The position numbers and the translations under genes were made by a program. This document shows, piece by piece, positions 17,701-24,802 of a stretch of 64,000 bases of DNA; position 1 is the first letter of the stretch, and every line of letters starts with the position of its first letter. The stretch lies in contig JAHRHA010000007.1 in assembly GCA_020027875.1 (NCBI GenBank), positions 1-64,000 on the forward strand, read 5' to 3'. The notes beneath the pieces are model-generated. The model searched no databases. It saw only the letters and a list, made by a program, of their open reading frames with translations, and was not told where the DNA came from. This DNA comes from Micromonosporaceae bacterium (lineage in GTDB: Bacteria; Actinomycetota; Actinomycetes; Mycobacteriales; Micromonosporaceae).

Positions 17701-18585
17701 TTAGAGATCCGCCAATGCCGCGCTGAGAATCTCAGCGGTACGCGTGGGCGGCTCGGCCTCCACGCACAGCACCTCCATTGCCTCGGCGTAGCTGTCCACG
17801 TCCTCGCGCTTGTCAAGGTAGAGCGCGCTGGTGAGTTGTTCGACGTAGACCACGTCGGGCAGGTCCTGCTCGGGGAAGCGGAGAATGGTGAACGCACCGC
17901 CCGCCGCCGCGTGGCCGCCAACGTGGAACGGGATCACCTGAAGCCTGACATTCGGCAGCTGAGTGATGTCTATCAGGGCCTCAAGCTGCGCGCGCATGAC
18001 CTTCGCACCGCCGATCGGTCGACGCAAGGTCGCCTCGTCCACGACCGCCCACAGCTGCGCTGGATCTGGCCGCGTCAGTAGCTGCTGGCGGGCCATGCGA
18101 AGGCTGACCCTGCGTTCGATCTCCTGCGCGCGCGCCCGTCCGTGCCCCAGCTTCACCACGGCGTGGGCGTAGTCGCTGGTCTGCAACAGACCGGGGATGA
18201 ACTGGACCTCGTACGTGCGGATGAGCGCAGCCGCCGCTTCCAATCCCAGATACGACTGGAACCAGCTCGGCAAGACGTCGCCGTACCGGTGCCACCAACC
18301 CGGCGTGTTCGCCTCCCTGGCCAGCGCCAGTAGCGCGGCACGTTCCTCCTCGTCGGTGACGCCGTAGAGGGTGAGCAGGTCCGCGACATCGCGTTCCTTG
18401 AAGCTGACCCGGCCCAACTCCAACCGACTGATTTTTGATTCGGAGGCTCGGATCTCCCATCCCGCGTCCTCGCGGCTGACGCCCTGAGCGTCGCGGAGCC
18501 TACGCAGGTGAGCGCCCAGCAGCATGCGGAGCACGGTCGGACCGCCGCCCGCCCCGCCTTCCTGCTGAGCCGCCGTCACGTCCAC
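17701..18585 (-). CDS. helix-turn-helix regulator with C-terminal DUF5753 (Scr1-like antitoxin family)
   Basis: 294 residues from a GTG preceded by GGAGGTGT. An N-terminal XRE helix-turn-helix (LGAHLRRLRDAQGVSREDAG and ASESKISRLELG) is followed by the DUF5753 domain with PGLLQTSDYAHAV and PFHVGGHAAAGGAFTILRFP. Such regulators usually sit next to a DUF397 gene. Here DUF397 is 2.2 kb upstream on the same strand with a TnpB element between, so the pair may have been split by insertion. In the classic arrangement the XRE gene comes first, so an independent origin is also possible. Confidence 0.9.
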   Translation of the reverse strand: MDVTAAQQEGGAGGGPTVLRMLLGAHLRRLRDAQGVSREDAGWEIRASESKISRLELGRVSFKERDVADLLTLYGVTDEEERAALLALAREANTPGWWHRYGDVLPSWFQSYLGLEAAAALIRTYEVQFIPGLLQTSDYAHAVVKLGHGRARAQEIERRVSLRMARQQLLTRPDPAQLWAVVDEATLRRPIGGAKVMRAQLEALIDITQLPNVRLQVIPFHVGGHAAAGGAFTILRFPEQDLPDVVYVEQLTSALYLDKREDVDSYAEAMEVLCVEAEPPTRTAEILSAALADL

Positions 18586-18699
18586 ACCTCCAGATGCTCA
18601 GCCCAACGGGCGTTTGCTGTCCGCGAGTAAGCATGCCATGAACCGAGCGTGAGCCACAGGACCAACAAACCGTTGCCCAAACCATCATCAGGTCTCAGT

Positions 18700-18800
18700 G
18701 GACTATGCTGGTTGGGTACTTCGGCCTTGCGGCCGAAGGCTGCCCGTCCTACCCACCGGAGTGGTGCGGGCTTCACGCTTCAATGACCCTGCCCGTGCCG
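18700..18800 (-). ncRNA. putative omega RNA (reRNA) of the TnpB element
   Basis: On the minus strand, just past and over the tnpB 3' end, are two hairpins. One is an 8-bp stem with a GCAA tetraloop (CTTCGGCC-GCAA-GGCCGAAG in transcript sense, genomic 18719-18738). The other is a CCAC-TCCG-GTGG hairpin with an outer CCCG/CGGG pair around 18742-18772. Known TnpB guide RNAs occupy this position and end in such structures. The guide would start at about 18700 and run leftwards. Boundaries are approximate. Confidence 0.5.
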
Positions 18801-20198
18801 CGGATGCGGGGTGGGTCTGATCTGGTCTTCACGTGCGTTCCAGCCGTTGCCGGCTGCGGTTTCCGGGGCACTCCCGGTACCGTGCCCAGCCACGAGCTGG
18901 GCGAGGTTGCGGGCGGCGTTGACGTCTCGGTCGAGGGTCAGACCGCAGGTGTTGCAGGTGAACATCCGCTGGGACAGCGACAGCTTGGGTTTCACCGTCG
19001 CGCACGCCGAGCAGGTTTTGCTGGAGGGGTAGTACCGGTTCGCCAGGTGCAGGTGTGAGCCGTACCAGGCGGTCTTGTACGTCAGGTGGCGGCGCAGTTG
19101 TGCCGGTGCCGCGTCGGCCAGGGATCGGGCCAGGCCCCGTTTGGCGGCGCGGCCGTTGCGGGCGAACCCGCCCGTGGGGTGGGGTTTGGGTGTCGGGCGG
19201 GCGAGCATCCCGGCCACGTGCAGATCCTCGACGACGACGGTGTCGAACCGTTGGGCGAGGGTGGTGGTGAGCTTGTGCCAGCCGTCGGCGCGGGCGTCGC
19301 GGGCCCGCCCGTGCAGCCGGCCGATACGGTGTCGGGTCTTGGTCCAGCGTCGCGACGGCGGCCGTCGGGTGGCGGTGGCCGGATCGTAGGGGCCGTGTTG
19401 GCGGGTGGCGCGGCGCTGCTCACGGCGTAGCCGTTTCAGGGCGGCGGCCAGGCGGCGCGGATTGGCTACCTTGCCGTCGGTCAGGCCCGGCATCGGTGTC
19501 GACAGCACGGCCATGCTTTGCACCCCGGCGTCCACACCGACCACCACGCCGACACGGCCCACATGGCCCGGTCGGCCGGCGACCCGGGTGACCTGGCAGC
19601 CGAACGCGACCTGCCAGCGACCGCGGGCATCGCAGGACACGGTGGCCGACAGGATCCGCCCGGTGCCCGCCTCGATCCGGCGGGCCAGCTTGCGGGCCGA
19701 CTCGTGCAGTTTGATCGTGCCCAGCCGGGGCAGGGTCACGTGTCGGCGGTCGGCCTCGATCCGGATCACCCCGGTGGTGAACCGGCACACCGGACGTGAC
19801 CTGTGCCGGGACTTGAACCGGGGGAACCCGACCTTCTTGCCTGTCCGCCGACCCGCACGAGAGTCGGAGAAGTTCTTCAGCGCCCGGGCCAACGCGTCCA
19901 GACCACCGCTATAGGACTCCTTCGAGTTGTTTCGCCACCAGGGCGCCACCTGATGCTTGGCCTGATTCCAGCGCCGACGCAGCTCGTACAGGTTCCACGG
20001 CACCGGCGTGAGTCTTCCATCGGGCACCCCGTAGGACTGCTCCGCCTCCCGCTGCGCCAGGGCGGCCTTAACCAACGCCAGCCCCCAGTTGTAGGCGAAC
20101 CGGGCCGCGCCGGCGTGCCGGGCAAGATCACGCTGCTGCGTGGCGGTCGCATCCAACCCGAACCGGTACGCCTGATGACACGTCACAGATTCGCTCAC
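18780..20198 (-). CDS. tnpB: TnpB, RuvC-like RNA-guided nuclease of an IS605-type element
   Basis: 472 residues when started at the GTG at 20198, where the family-typical HQAYRFGLDATATQQRDL begins shortly after; a longer frame to 20267 adds 23 unlikely residues. RuvC residues are visible: GVDAGVQSMAVLS (Asp), VVVEDLHVAGM (Glu) and TLDRDVNAARNL (Asp). The zinc ribbon CSAC...CNTC lies between the last two. All catalytic parts look intact, so the nuclease may be active. TnpB cuts the donor site under guidance of an RNA from the element's 3' end. No tnpA is present. Confidence 0.93.
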   Translation of the reverse strand: MSESVTCHQAYRFGLDATATQQRDLARHAGAARFAYNWGLALVKAALAQREAEQSYGVPDGRLTPVPWNLYELRRRWNQAKHQVAPWWRNNSKESYSGGLDALARALKNFSDSRAGRRTGKKVGFPRFKSRHRSRPVCRFTTGVIRIEADRRHVTLPRLGTIKLHESARKLARRIEAGTGRILSATVSCDARGRWQVAFGCQVTRVAGRPGHVGRVGVVVGVDAGVQSMAVLSTPMPGLTDGKVANPRRLAAALKRLRREQRRATRQHGPYDPATATRRPPSRRWTKTRHRIGRLHGRARDARADGWHKLTTTLAQRFDTVVVEDLHVAGMLARPTPKPHPTGGFARNGRAAKRGLARSLADAAPAQLRRHLTYKTAWYGSHLHLANRYYPSSKTCSACATVKPKLSLSQRMFTCNTCGLTLDRDVNAARNLAQLVAGHGTGSAPETAAGNGWNAREDQIRPTPHPRHGQGH

Positions 20199-20766
20199 CC
20201 GGCACCTGCCCGCACCAGAGCCTCGCCGCGACGCCTGGCCCAGCGCCGCCCATACCGCCAAGCGCACCGGCTGGTCACCACCTCGCCCCCGTCCTGGACC
20301 AGATCATCGCCTACCCCGGCGTCGTCGAGCACTACAAGCCTCCCGCCACACGATGCCGGCAGAGCTCTACACCCAAACGCGCTAGCCGATCACGGTGCTC
20401 CACGACAATCAACCTAAGCATCGGGTCCGACAACAAACCGGGTCAGTGTGCGCCGACGCCCGCTCACCCCGGATCCCCAGCGACCGCCACATCCACGCCC
20501 AGCCACAGCCGTCGCAGCCGCCATGACCCGCCCCACCTGCCGCTCCAGATCGTCGCTTTGATCGCCGCCGCATACACCGCAATAGGCCATCGTCCGGCCA
20601 GCGCTGACCTGTACCGGCTCATCCACCGACACCGCGCTTTCGGCCAACCGACGGGCCGGCACCGCCAACACGTGTCCTTCCACCACCGCCACGCAGTCCT
20701 ATAGCGCACGCCATCTCGACGCGCCCATCAAACTGACATCTGCCGATGCAACAGTAATCAGATTGC
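20199..20766. other. gene-poor spacer with no confident gene
   Basis: 570 bases upstream of tnpB. A plus-strand reading frame from about 20280 to 20702 has protein-like stretches (VLDQIIAYPGVVEHYK, LPLQIVALIAAAYTAIG) but no usable start, which suggests a decayed gene. Minus-strand frames of 81-92 residues here are not convincing. Confidence 0.4.
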
Positions 20767-20798
20767 AACCCCGACTCGACGGTGCTGAGTCGGGGTTT
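20767..20798. terminator. hairpin terminator downstream of DUF397
   Basis: A 10-bp perfect stem ACCCCGACTC/GAGTCGGGGT with a 9-base loop, flanked by short A and T runs, 16 bp past the DUF397 stop. It could act in both directions. Confidence 0.7.
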
Positions 20799-20813
20799 GC
20801 GGAGCCTGGCGTG

Positions 20814-21053
20814 TTAGGAGATGAGATTGTCGAAATCGCCGTCCATCGCTCCCTGGATGAACGCGGCGACCTCGTCCACTGTGTAGATCAGCGCCGGACC
20901 ATCCGGATCCCTAGAATTCCTGAACGCGATCCCCGCCCCGTCGGGCAGGCTAGCCAGTTCGACGCAGTTTCCGCTCGGGTTGCTCCGGCGGCTCTTCTGC
21001 CACGTCAATGACGGCAGCTCAGCGGTGAGCATGCCGTTGAATATCCGTTGCAT
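20814..21053 (-). CDS. DUF397 domain protein
   Basis: 79 residues with the DUF397 signature: LTWQKSRRSNPSGNCVELA, then IAFRNSRDPDGPALIYT and DEVAAFIQGAMDGDFD. The family pairs with DUF5753 helix-turn-helix regulators in actinomycetes and is thought to form a regulator or toxin-antitoxin-like module. The partner at 17701 is separated by the TnpB element. Upstream is a region with CACGTG-containing palindromes that may be its operator. Confidence 0.93.
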   Translation of the reverse strand: MQRIFNGMLTAELPSLTWQKSRRSNPSGNCVELASLPDGAGIAFRNSRDPDGPALIYTVDEVAAFIQGAMDGDFDNLIS

Positions 21054-21103
21054 CTGGAGTCTCTTTCGGAAGAAGTGGCTGCTTAAGACAGTCGATTCGT
21101 TGT

Positions 21104-21175
21104 CTGCACGTGCAGCAGGTCTTGCGCCTGCACTGCATTACGAGCATGATAGCGCACGTGCATATGTACACGTGC
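21104..21175. promoter_or_regulatory. palindromes with CACGTG cores upstream of DUF397
   Basis: CTGCACGTGCAG (21104-21115) is a perfect 12-bp palindrome. GCACGTG-N8-CACGTGC (21154-21175) is a perfect inverted repeat with the same core. They lie 50-120 bp upstream of DUF397 and before a divergent small gene. A DNA-binding partner such as the DUF5753 regulator is the obvious candidate (inference). Confidence 0.5.
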
Positions 21176-21251
21176 CTTTACGCTGCGTGATCGGAACTGG
21201 GAGTATGAACTCGCACGATGCATGCGCCGCATACGCACGGAGAGGTACGAC

Positions 21252-21419
21252 GTGGCAGGTCTCATCGACTCCCCGACGACGTGCCGAGAATGCTCCGCGT
21301 CCTCGGGTGACCGGGTGGACGTACCGCGACGCGACAGTGGCGCCTCGATCGTGCCCGAGCGTCGTGGTGCGTCCGCTTGGGTGCCGCTGACCGTTCGCCA
21401 CCCTTGGAACGAGCCATGA
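21252..21419 (+). CDS. possible small protein upstream of GNAT gene
   Basis: 55 residues from a GTG preceded by GGAGAGGTACGAC; the stop overlaps the ATG of the GNAT gene (ATGA). It has a CREC pair near residue 11 and no recognised family. The coupling overlap and a reasonable ribosome binding site are the only support. Codon use is not clearly coding. Confidence 0.35.
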   Translation: MAGLIDSPTTCRECSASSGDRVDVPRRDSGASIVPERRGASAWVPLTVRHPWNEP

Positions 21420-22426
21420 ATCGGATCACGGTGGTCGACTACCGGCCGGATCCGCAGCTCGACGCAGAATTGGCCAACCTAGGCTATGCGGCCATTCAGG
21501 GCTGGCCCGATCAGCGACCATTTACCCCCGCCTTGGTGAGGTCTTCGCTGCGCCCAGCTGGGATGACTGCTAGCACCCTCGCCCTGCATCGCGACGCCGA
21601 CGGCACGCTGCTCGCCACGGCCGCTGTGCGCTGGCCCGCGACGCTGGAGGCCACCGGCCGCCTGTGGGGTCCGATCGTTCACCCTGCCGTGCGCGGGCGG
21701 GGCCTGGGTGGTGCGCTGCTGGCCACCGTGGTCGAGGTCCTCGCGGCCCGTCCAGGTGTGCGCGTGATCACCGCCGAGATCCCCGAATCTCGTACCGAGG
21801 GCTGGTCGCTGTTCGAGCGGGCCGGCTGGCGGGCATCCGGCACCTCCAGCCTGCTCAAGCGGCCGCTACCGACGAACGAAGACATCCCAACGACGGTGCC
21901 CGTCCGAACGGTCCGCGCCGGGGAGTATCTCGACCAGGCTCTCGCCACACGGTTCGGCGGAGCCCGACCCGACCTCGGCTACGCCACCGCCAGGGACACG
22001 TATTCACGGTGGTCCGCGGACAGCCGCTATGTCCCCGATGGGCTCCTGCTCGTCGAGGGTCCGCAGGGCCTGCAAGGCGCCACACTGGTCTATCCGCTGA
22101 GCCACTCGGTCACCGGCGAGCCGGCCGAGGCATTGATCGCGGACCTCATCACCTGCAGGCATCTCGATCGGACCACCGCGGCAGCCGTACGCTCCGCTCT
22201 GGTCGCCGCCGCCCTGAAGGCCGGCGCTGCCGCAGGTGCGGCCGTCGCCCGCGCGGTCGTGGACGACGCCGATGTGCTCGCCACTCTGCTCGTCGCCGGG
22301 TTCGAGGTAGCCGACCGGCTCCGTTACTACGCCCCACCCGATTCGCGAGGTGCCTCGATCTTGACGCCGGGGTACGCGGGCTGGCGCCTGGGTGCCGACC
22401 TGCCGACCATCTCGACGCACGGTTGA
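21416..22426 (+). CDS. GNAT acetyltransferase with two GNAT-like halves
   Basis: 336 residues from the ATG at 21416. The first half has the acetyl-CoA loop VHPAVRGRGLGGALLATVVE (R-x2-G-x-G), then VITAEIPESRTEGWSLFERAGW. The second half repeats the fold weakly and lacks a clear loop, a common arrangement in actinobacterial tandem GNAT proteins. The substrate is unknown. It stands between the DUF397 region and a small membrane protein. Confidence 0.85.
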   Translation: MNRITVVDYRPDPQLDAELANLGYAAIQGWPDQRPFTPALVRSSLRPAGMTASTLALHRDADGTLLATAAVRWPATLEATGRLWGPIVHPAVRGRGLGGALLATVVEVLAARPGVRVITAEIPESRTEGWSLFERAGWRASGTSSLLKRPLPTNEDIPTTVPVRTVRAGEYLDQALATRFGGARPDLGYATARDTYSRWSADSRYVPDGLLLVEGPQGLQGATLVYPLSHSVTGEPAEALIADLITCRHLDRTTAAAVRSALVAAALKAGAAAGAAVARAVVDDADVLATLLVAGFEVADRLRYYAPPDSRGASILTPGYAGWRLGADLPTISTHG

Positions 22427-22489
22427 CGTCGCCGGATGAGCCACTAGCCGTCCGTTGGAGCCGGTGGCCAGTTGGGTTATGGTGCGGAT

Positions 22490-22888
22490 ATGTCGCCTGG
22501 CACCAGCGACCCGAACACCAGCACTCAGGAGCTCCTGCCGGTCGTCGCGTCAGACTCGGGGCGAGTCGGCGGCGACGCGGGCGTCTCCAATGGACGAGCT
22601 CGGCCAGTCATCATGTCGGACCGGGAGCGGGCCCTTCTCTGGGAGTCCGACGACCCCACCGTGATCCCCGAGAGATTTCCGCATCCCCGCCGCATGCCGT
22701 CAGACGGTCGGCAGACCGAAGCCCCCGCCGGCATGGACAGCGAATTGAACGATCTGCAGCAGCCCGGTGGCGAGGCGCCGACCCGTCTACACCCTGCTCG
22801 GATCGTCGCCAACGGCGTTGGAGTCGCGATTCTCGCTGTTATCGCAATACTCGTCGTTGCACTCATGATGGTCTTGGCGACTCGCTAA
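22490..22888 (+). CDS. small protein with one C-terminal membrane anchor, unknown function
   Basis: 132 residues from the ATG at 22490. The first 105 residues are hydrophilic, low in secondary-structure signal and rich in Pro, Ser and Asp, with RERALLWESDDPTVIPERFP as the most ordered part. A single helix (VGVAILAVIAILVVALMMVL) closes the protein, giving a tail-anchored topology. No family is recognised. It lies 150 bp before the small gene that precedes the tRNA array. Confidence 0.6.
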   Translation: MSPGTSDPNTSTQELLPVVASDSGRVGGDAGVSNGRARPVIMSDRERALLWESDDPTVIPERFPHPRRMPSDGRQTEAPAGMDSELNDLQQPGGEAPTRLHPARIVANGVGVAILAVIAILVVALMMVLATR

Positions 22889-23041
22889 GCCATCCCCTCC
22901 GCGGCGCTGAAGGCCGCCGTATTCACGGCCGGCTGGCGCGTCTGGGACCGGGAACAAGACCTGACCGGAAAACCGTTGCACCCGATGACGCTCTGCGCGT
23001 ACCGTCGTTCGTAGACAGATCGCGACCAAGGAGAGAGGCCC

Positions 23042-23167
23042 GTGACGCTCAGGCAGACCGCGACGAAACTGCAGTGGCTCAGGCCCTGTGGCCATGTGGT
23101 CATGCCCTTCTCCGGGCGACCCATTTACCTGACCGACAGCGAGAACCGGGGCAGGTGGCGCGGCTGA
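23042..23167 (+). CDS. 41-residue protein just upstream of the tRNA array
   Basis: GTG start with GGAGAGAGG at a normal distance. The protein opens LRQTATKLQWLRPCGHVVMP and closes GRPIYLTDSENRGRWRG. Trp, Cys, His and Pro spacing looks like a structured mini-protein, not noise, and a strong terminator follows 22 bp after the stop. No function is known to me. Confidence 0.6.
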   Translation: MTLRQTATKLQWLRPCGHVVMPFSGRPIYLTDSENRGRWRG

Positions 23168-23189
23168 CGCGGAACCAAGACGCGACAGC

Positions 23190-23230
23190 GCCGCCCACCC
23201 GGACCGGGTCAGGGCGGCGTTTCGTTTCTT
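23190..23230 (+). terminator. rho-independent terminator before the tRNA array
   Basis: Stem GCCGCCC/GGGCGGC with an inner ACCC/GGGT pair, followed by GTTTCGTTTCTT. It closes the 41-residue gene and isolates the tRNA array, so tRNA-Trp must have its own promoter or depend on read-through. Confidence 0.8.
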
Positions 23231-23241
23231 CAACACATCAC

Positions 23242-23312
23242 ATGGGCGTGGTGTAGCGGTAGCACGGCGGTCTCCAAAACCGTCAGCGTGGGTTCGAGCC
23301 CTACCGCCCATG
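23242..23312 (+). tRNA. tRNA-Trp(CCA)
   Basis: Acceptor ATGGGCG/CGCCCAT, D stem of three pairs, anticodon loop CTCCAAA with T33, T loop TTCGAGC. First gene of the array; discriminator G; no encoded CCA. Confidence 0.9.
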
Positions 23313-23376
23313 CGTACCTCCCGGCTCGCCGGGGGACTGTAAGTTGAGAACTCCACAGTGGATGGCATGAGATCCT

Positions 23377-23409
23377 CGGCCCGGCGCCAGTTTGTTGGCG
23401 CCGTGGCCG
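23377..23409 (+). other. strong hairpin between tRNA-Trp and tRNA-Pro
   Basis: Stem GGCGCCA/TGGCGCC with loop GTTTGT, extended by CGGCC/GGCCG outside a small internal loop. The 103-base gap that holds it also contains CCGGC-TC-GCCGG. It may be a processing signal or a decayed tRNA. Confidence 0.6.
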
Positions 23410-23415
23410 GGGCAT

Positions 23416-23491
23416 TCGGGGCGAGGGAGCTGGTTGACCCGCCTGCTTTGGGTGCAGGACACACCGGGTTCGATTCCCGGGCCCCGGACCA
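23416..23491 (+). tRNA. tRNA-Pro(TGG)
   Basis: Acceptor TCGGGGC/GCCCCGG with a terminal T-G pair, D loop AGCTGGTTGA, anticodon loop TTTGGGT with T33, T loop TTCGATT, encoded CCA. A second possible 5' acceptor strand, CCGGGGC, sits 9 bases upstream. Confidence 0.93.
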
Positions 23492-23511
23492 TGTCGCTAA
23501 TGGCGAGTCCT

Positions 23512-23584
23512 GCCCTTCAAGCTCAGGAGGAAGCAGCGCCCGGTTGAAGCCCGGGAGGTTTCGGTTCGACGCCGGAGAAGGGCA
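23512..23584 (+). tRNA. tRNA-Phe(GAA)
   Basis: Acceptor GCCCTTC/GAAGGGC, anticodon stem CCCGG/CCGGG, loop TTGAAGC with T33, T loop TTCGACG. The D arm is only three pairs with an 11-base loop. No CCA. Confidence 0.88.
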
Positions 23585-23594
23585 CGCACGTCAT

Positions 23595-23667
23595 GGGCCG
23601 TTAGAGCAACGGGTAGCTCACCTGACTCTCGATCAGGAGATGGCCGGTTCGAGACCGGCACGGCCTA
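23595..23667 (+). tRNA. tRNA-Glu(CTC)
   Basis: Acceptor GGGCCGT/ACGGCCT, D arm GAGC/GCTC, anticodon loop CTCTCGA with T33, T stem GCCGG/CCGGC. No CCA; preceded by CAT. Confidence 0.92.
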
Positions 23668-23680
23668 CGTATGAAGCCAT

Positions 23681-23753
23681 GCGGTCGTAGTGAACTCGGT
23701 GGACACGCCGGTCATCCAAACCGGAGCAGCGGGTTCGATGCCCGCCGACCGTT
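23681..23753 (+). tRNA. tRNA-Gly(TCC), A33
   Basis: Acceptor GCGGTCG/CGACCGT, D stem GTG/CAC, anticodon stem CCGGT/ACCGG, loop CATCCAA. Position 33 is A instead of T. Identity as Gly comes from anticodon TCC and discriminator T. Confidence 0.8.
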
Positions 23754-23758
23754 CGCAA

Positions 23759-23835
23759 TCCGGGGTGCGCTGTTGGCAGGCGCGACGGGACTTTGGATCC
23801 TGGTACAGGCGCAGGTTCGATTCCTGCACCCGGAG
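23759..23835 (+). tRNA. tRNA-Gln(TTG)
   Basis: Acceptor TCCGGGG/ACCCGGA with a mismatch at the innermost pair, D stem of about four pairs, anticodon loop CTTTGGA with T33, T stem GCAGG/CCTGC, discriminator G. Confidence 0.88.
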
Positions 23836-23840
23836 CTCAC

Positions 23841-23913
23841 GCCGCGGTAGCCCAACGGAAGAGGCGGCCGGTCCAAACCCGGCCAGTTGCAGGTTCGACT
23901 CCTGCTCGCGGTA
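23841..23913 (+). tRNA. tRNA with anticodon CAA (Leu by anticodon), C33
   Basis: Acceptor GCCGCGG/TCGCGGT, anticodon stem GCCGG/CCGGC, loop TCCAAAC with C33. The variable loop is short, unlike normal leucine tRNAs, so the amino acid is uncertain. Confidence 0.7.
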
Positions 23914-23918
23914 CGTGC

Positions 23919-23993
23919 GCCGTCGTAGCTCGGTCTGGTCAGAGCGCTGTCCTGGTACGACAGAGGTAGGGAGTTCGAATCTCCCCGATGGCT
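23919..23993 (+). tRNA. tRNA-Thr(GGT)
   Basis: Acceptor GCCGTCG/CGATGGC, D arm GCTC/GAGC, anticodon stem CTGTC/GACAG, loop CTGGTAC with T33, T stem GGGAG/CTCCC. Confidence 0.92.
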
Positions 23994-23998
23994 CGAAT

Positions 23999-24072
23999 GT
24001 GGTTGTAGCACAACGGAAGTGCGCCGCCCCGCCACGGCGGAGACCCGGGTTCGATTCCCGGTAGCCACTCCA
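23999..24072 (+). tRNA. tRNA-Gly(GCC), C33
   Basis: Acceptor GTGGTTG/TAGCCAC, D arm GCAC/GTGC, anticodon stem CCGCC/GGCGG, loop CCGCCAC with C33, discriminator T, encoded CCA. Confidence 0.87.
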
Positions 24073-24085
24073 AAGCCCACCACGA

Positions 24086-24162
24086 TGGGAGCTGATGTAA
24101 CCCGGCAGCATGGTTGCCTCTGAAGCAGCTCGTGGAAGGTTCGAATCCTCCGCTCCCAGCCA
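24086..24162 (+). tRNA. tRNA-Gln(CTG)
   Basis: Acceptor TGGGAGC/GCTCCCA, D stem ATG/CAT, anticodon loop CTCTGAA with T33, T loop TTCGAAT with one mismatch in the T stem, discriminator G, encoded CCA. Confidence 0.9.
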
Positions 24163-24163
24163 C

Positions 24164-24239
24164 GCCGACGAAGCGCAGCAGGTTGTGCGCCTGCCCTGTA
24201 AGCGGGAGGTGGCGAGTTCGAGTCTCGCCGTCGGCTCCA
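24164..24239 (+). tRNA. tRNA-Thr(TGT), C33
   Basis: Acceptor GCCGACG/CGTCGGC, D stem GCGC/GCGC, anticodon stem CCTGC/GCGGG, loop CCTGTAA with C33, T stem GCGAG/CTCGC, encoded CCA. The D and anticodon stems abut without a free position 26. Confidence 0.85.
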
Positions 24240-24240
24240 C

Positions 24241-24315
24241 GCCAGCGCAGCGCGACGGGCGGTGCGCCGCCCCCGTAAGGCGGAGGATCCGGTTCGAGCC
24301 CGGACGCTGGCTCCA
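24241..24315 (+). tRNA. tRNA-Thr(CGT), C33
   Basis: Acceptor GCCAGCG/CGCTGGC, anticodon stem CCGCC/GGCGG, loop CCCGTAA with C33, T stem TCCGG/CCGGA, encoded CCA. The D arm runs into the anticodon stem. Confidence 0.85.
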
Positions 24316-24316
24316 C

Positions 24317-24385
24317 GGGCGACGCACAGGTGTGCAGCGCTGCCTTGCAAGCAGCGCCTGCTCGGTTCGATACCGAGGTTGTCCA
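24317..24385 (+). tRNA. tRNA-Ala(TGC), very small D region
   Basis: Acceptor GGGCGAC/GTTGTCC, anticodon arm GCGCTGC/GCAGCGC with loop CTTGCAA (T33), T stem CTCGG/CCGAG. The D arm can only form GCAC-AGGT-GTGC with a four-base loop, so the tertiary core is reduced. No G3-T70 pair is seen; the third pair is G-T in the other sense. Confidence 0.78.
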
Positions 24386-24389
24386 CTTT

Positions 24390-24462
24390 GCCCGGCTAGT
24401 CCAATTGGAGAGACGCCGCACTTAGGATGCGGAGGCTGTGGGTTCGAGTCCCTCGCCGGGTA
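24390..24462 (+). tRNA. tRNA-Leu(TAG) with short variable loop
   Basis: Acceptor GCCCGGC/GCCGGGT, D stem GTC/GAC, anticodon stem CCGCA/TGCGG, loop CTTAGGA with T33. The five-base variable loop is unusual for a leucine tRNA. One mismatch in the T stem. Confidence 0.83.
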
Positions 24463-24467
24463 CTCAT

Positions 24468-24541
24468 GGTGTCGTAGCTCAGTAGGTCAGAGCACTGCCC
24501 TGTCAAGGCAGAGGCCGCGGGTTCGAGCCCCGCCGGCGCCG
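24468..24541 (+). tRNA. tRNA-Asp(GTC)
   Basis: Acceptor GGTGTCG/CGGCGCC, D arm GCTC/GAGC, anticodon stem CTGCC/GGCAG, loop CTGTCAA with T33, T stem GCGGG/CCCGC, discriminator G. Confidence 0.93.
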
Positions 24542-24556
24542 CGAAGCAACATCATT

Positions 24557-24640
24557 GGAAGGGTGGCCGAGAGGTCTAAGGCGTCGCCCCGCTAAGGCGA
24601 ACCGGCGTGTCCGGCGCGGGTTCGAATCCCGCCCTTTCCG
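24557..24640 (+). tRNA. tRNA-Ser(GCT), C33, long variable arm
   Basis: Acceptor GGAAGGG/CCTTTCC, D stem GCC/GGC, anticodon stem TCGCC/GGCGA, loop CCGCTAA with C33, long variable arm with CCGG/CCGG, T stem GCGGG/CCCGC, discriminator G. Confidence 0.9.
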
Positions 24641-24645
24641 CTCAT

Positions 24646-24718
24646 CCCGCCGTCGCCCACTGGTCAGGGCGCCGCTCTGATAAGGCGGAGGCTGCAGGTT
24701 CGATTCCTGCCGGCGGGA
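24646..24718 (+). tRNA. tRNA-Ile(GAT)
   Basis: Acceptor CCCGCCG/CGGCGGG, D arm GCCC/GGGC, anticodon loop CTGATAA with T33, T stem GCAGG/CCTGC, discriminator A followed by CCC, not CCA. Confidence 0.92.
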
Positions 24719-24723
24719 CCCAT

Positions 24724-24797
24724 GCCCCTGTAGCTCAACGGACAGAGCAGCGGTTTACGAAGCCGCGGATTTGCAGGTTCGACTCCTGTCAGGGGTA
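24724..24797 (+). tRNA. tRNA-Arg(ACG)
   Basis: Acceptor GCCCCTG/CAGGGGT, D arm GCTC/GAGC, anticodon stem GCGGT/GCCGC, loop TTACGAA with T33, T loop TTCGACT. A34 would need TadA deamination to read CGN codons. Confidence 0.92.
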
Positions 24798-24802
24798 CTC
24801 AT

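Larger units (their letters stand above)
18690..20270 (-). mobile_element. IS200/IS605-type element carrying only tnpB (IS1341-like)
   Basis: A complete tnpB with a hairpin-rich 3' end typical of the omega-RNA/right-end region and no tnpA nearby. The exact ends cannot be fixed by eye. The element lies between DUF397 and the DUF5753 regulator. Without its own Y1 transposase it would need tnpA in trans. Confidence 0.65.

Noticed and set aside
21664-23256. 530-residue open frame over the GNAT gene and beyond
   Set aside because: Arg-rich throughout; it crosses three better-supported genes and a terminator.
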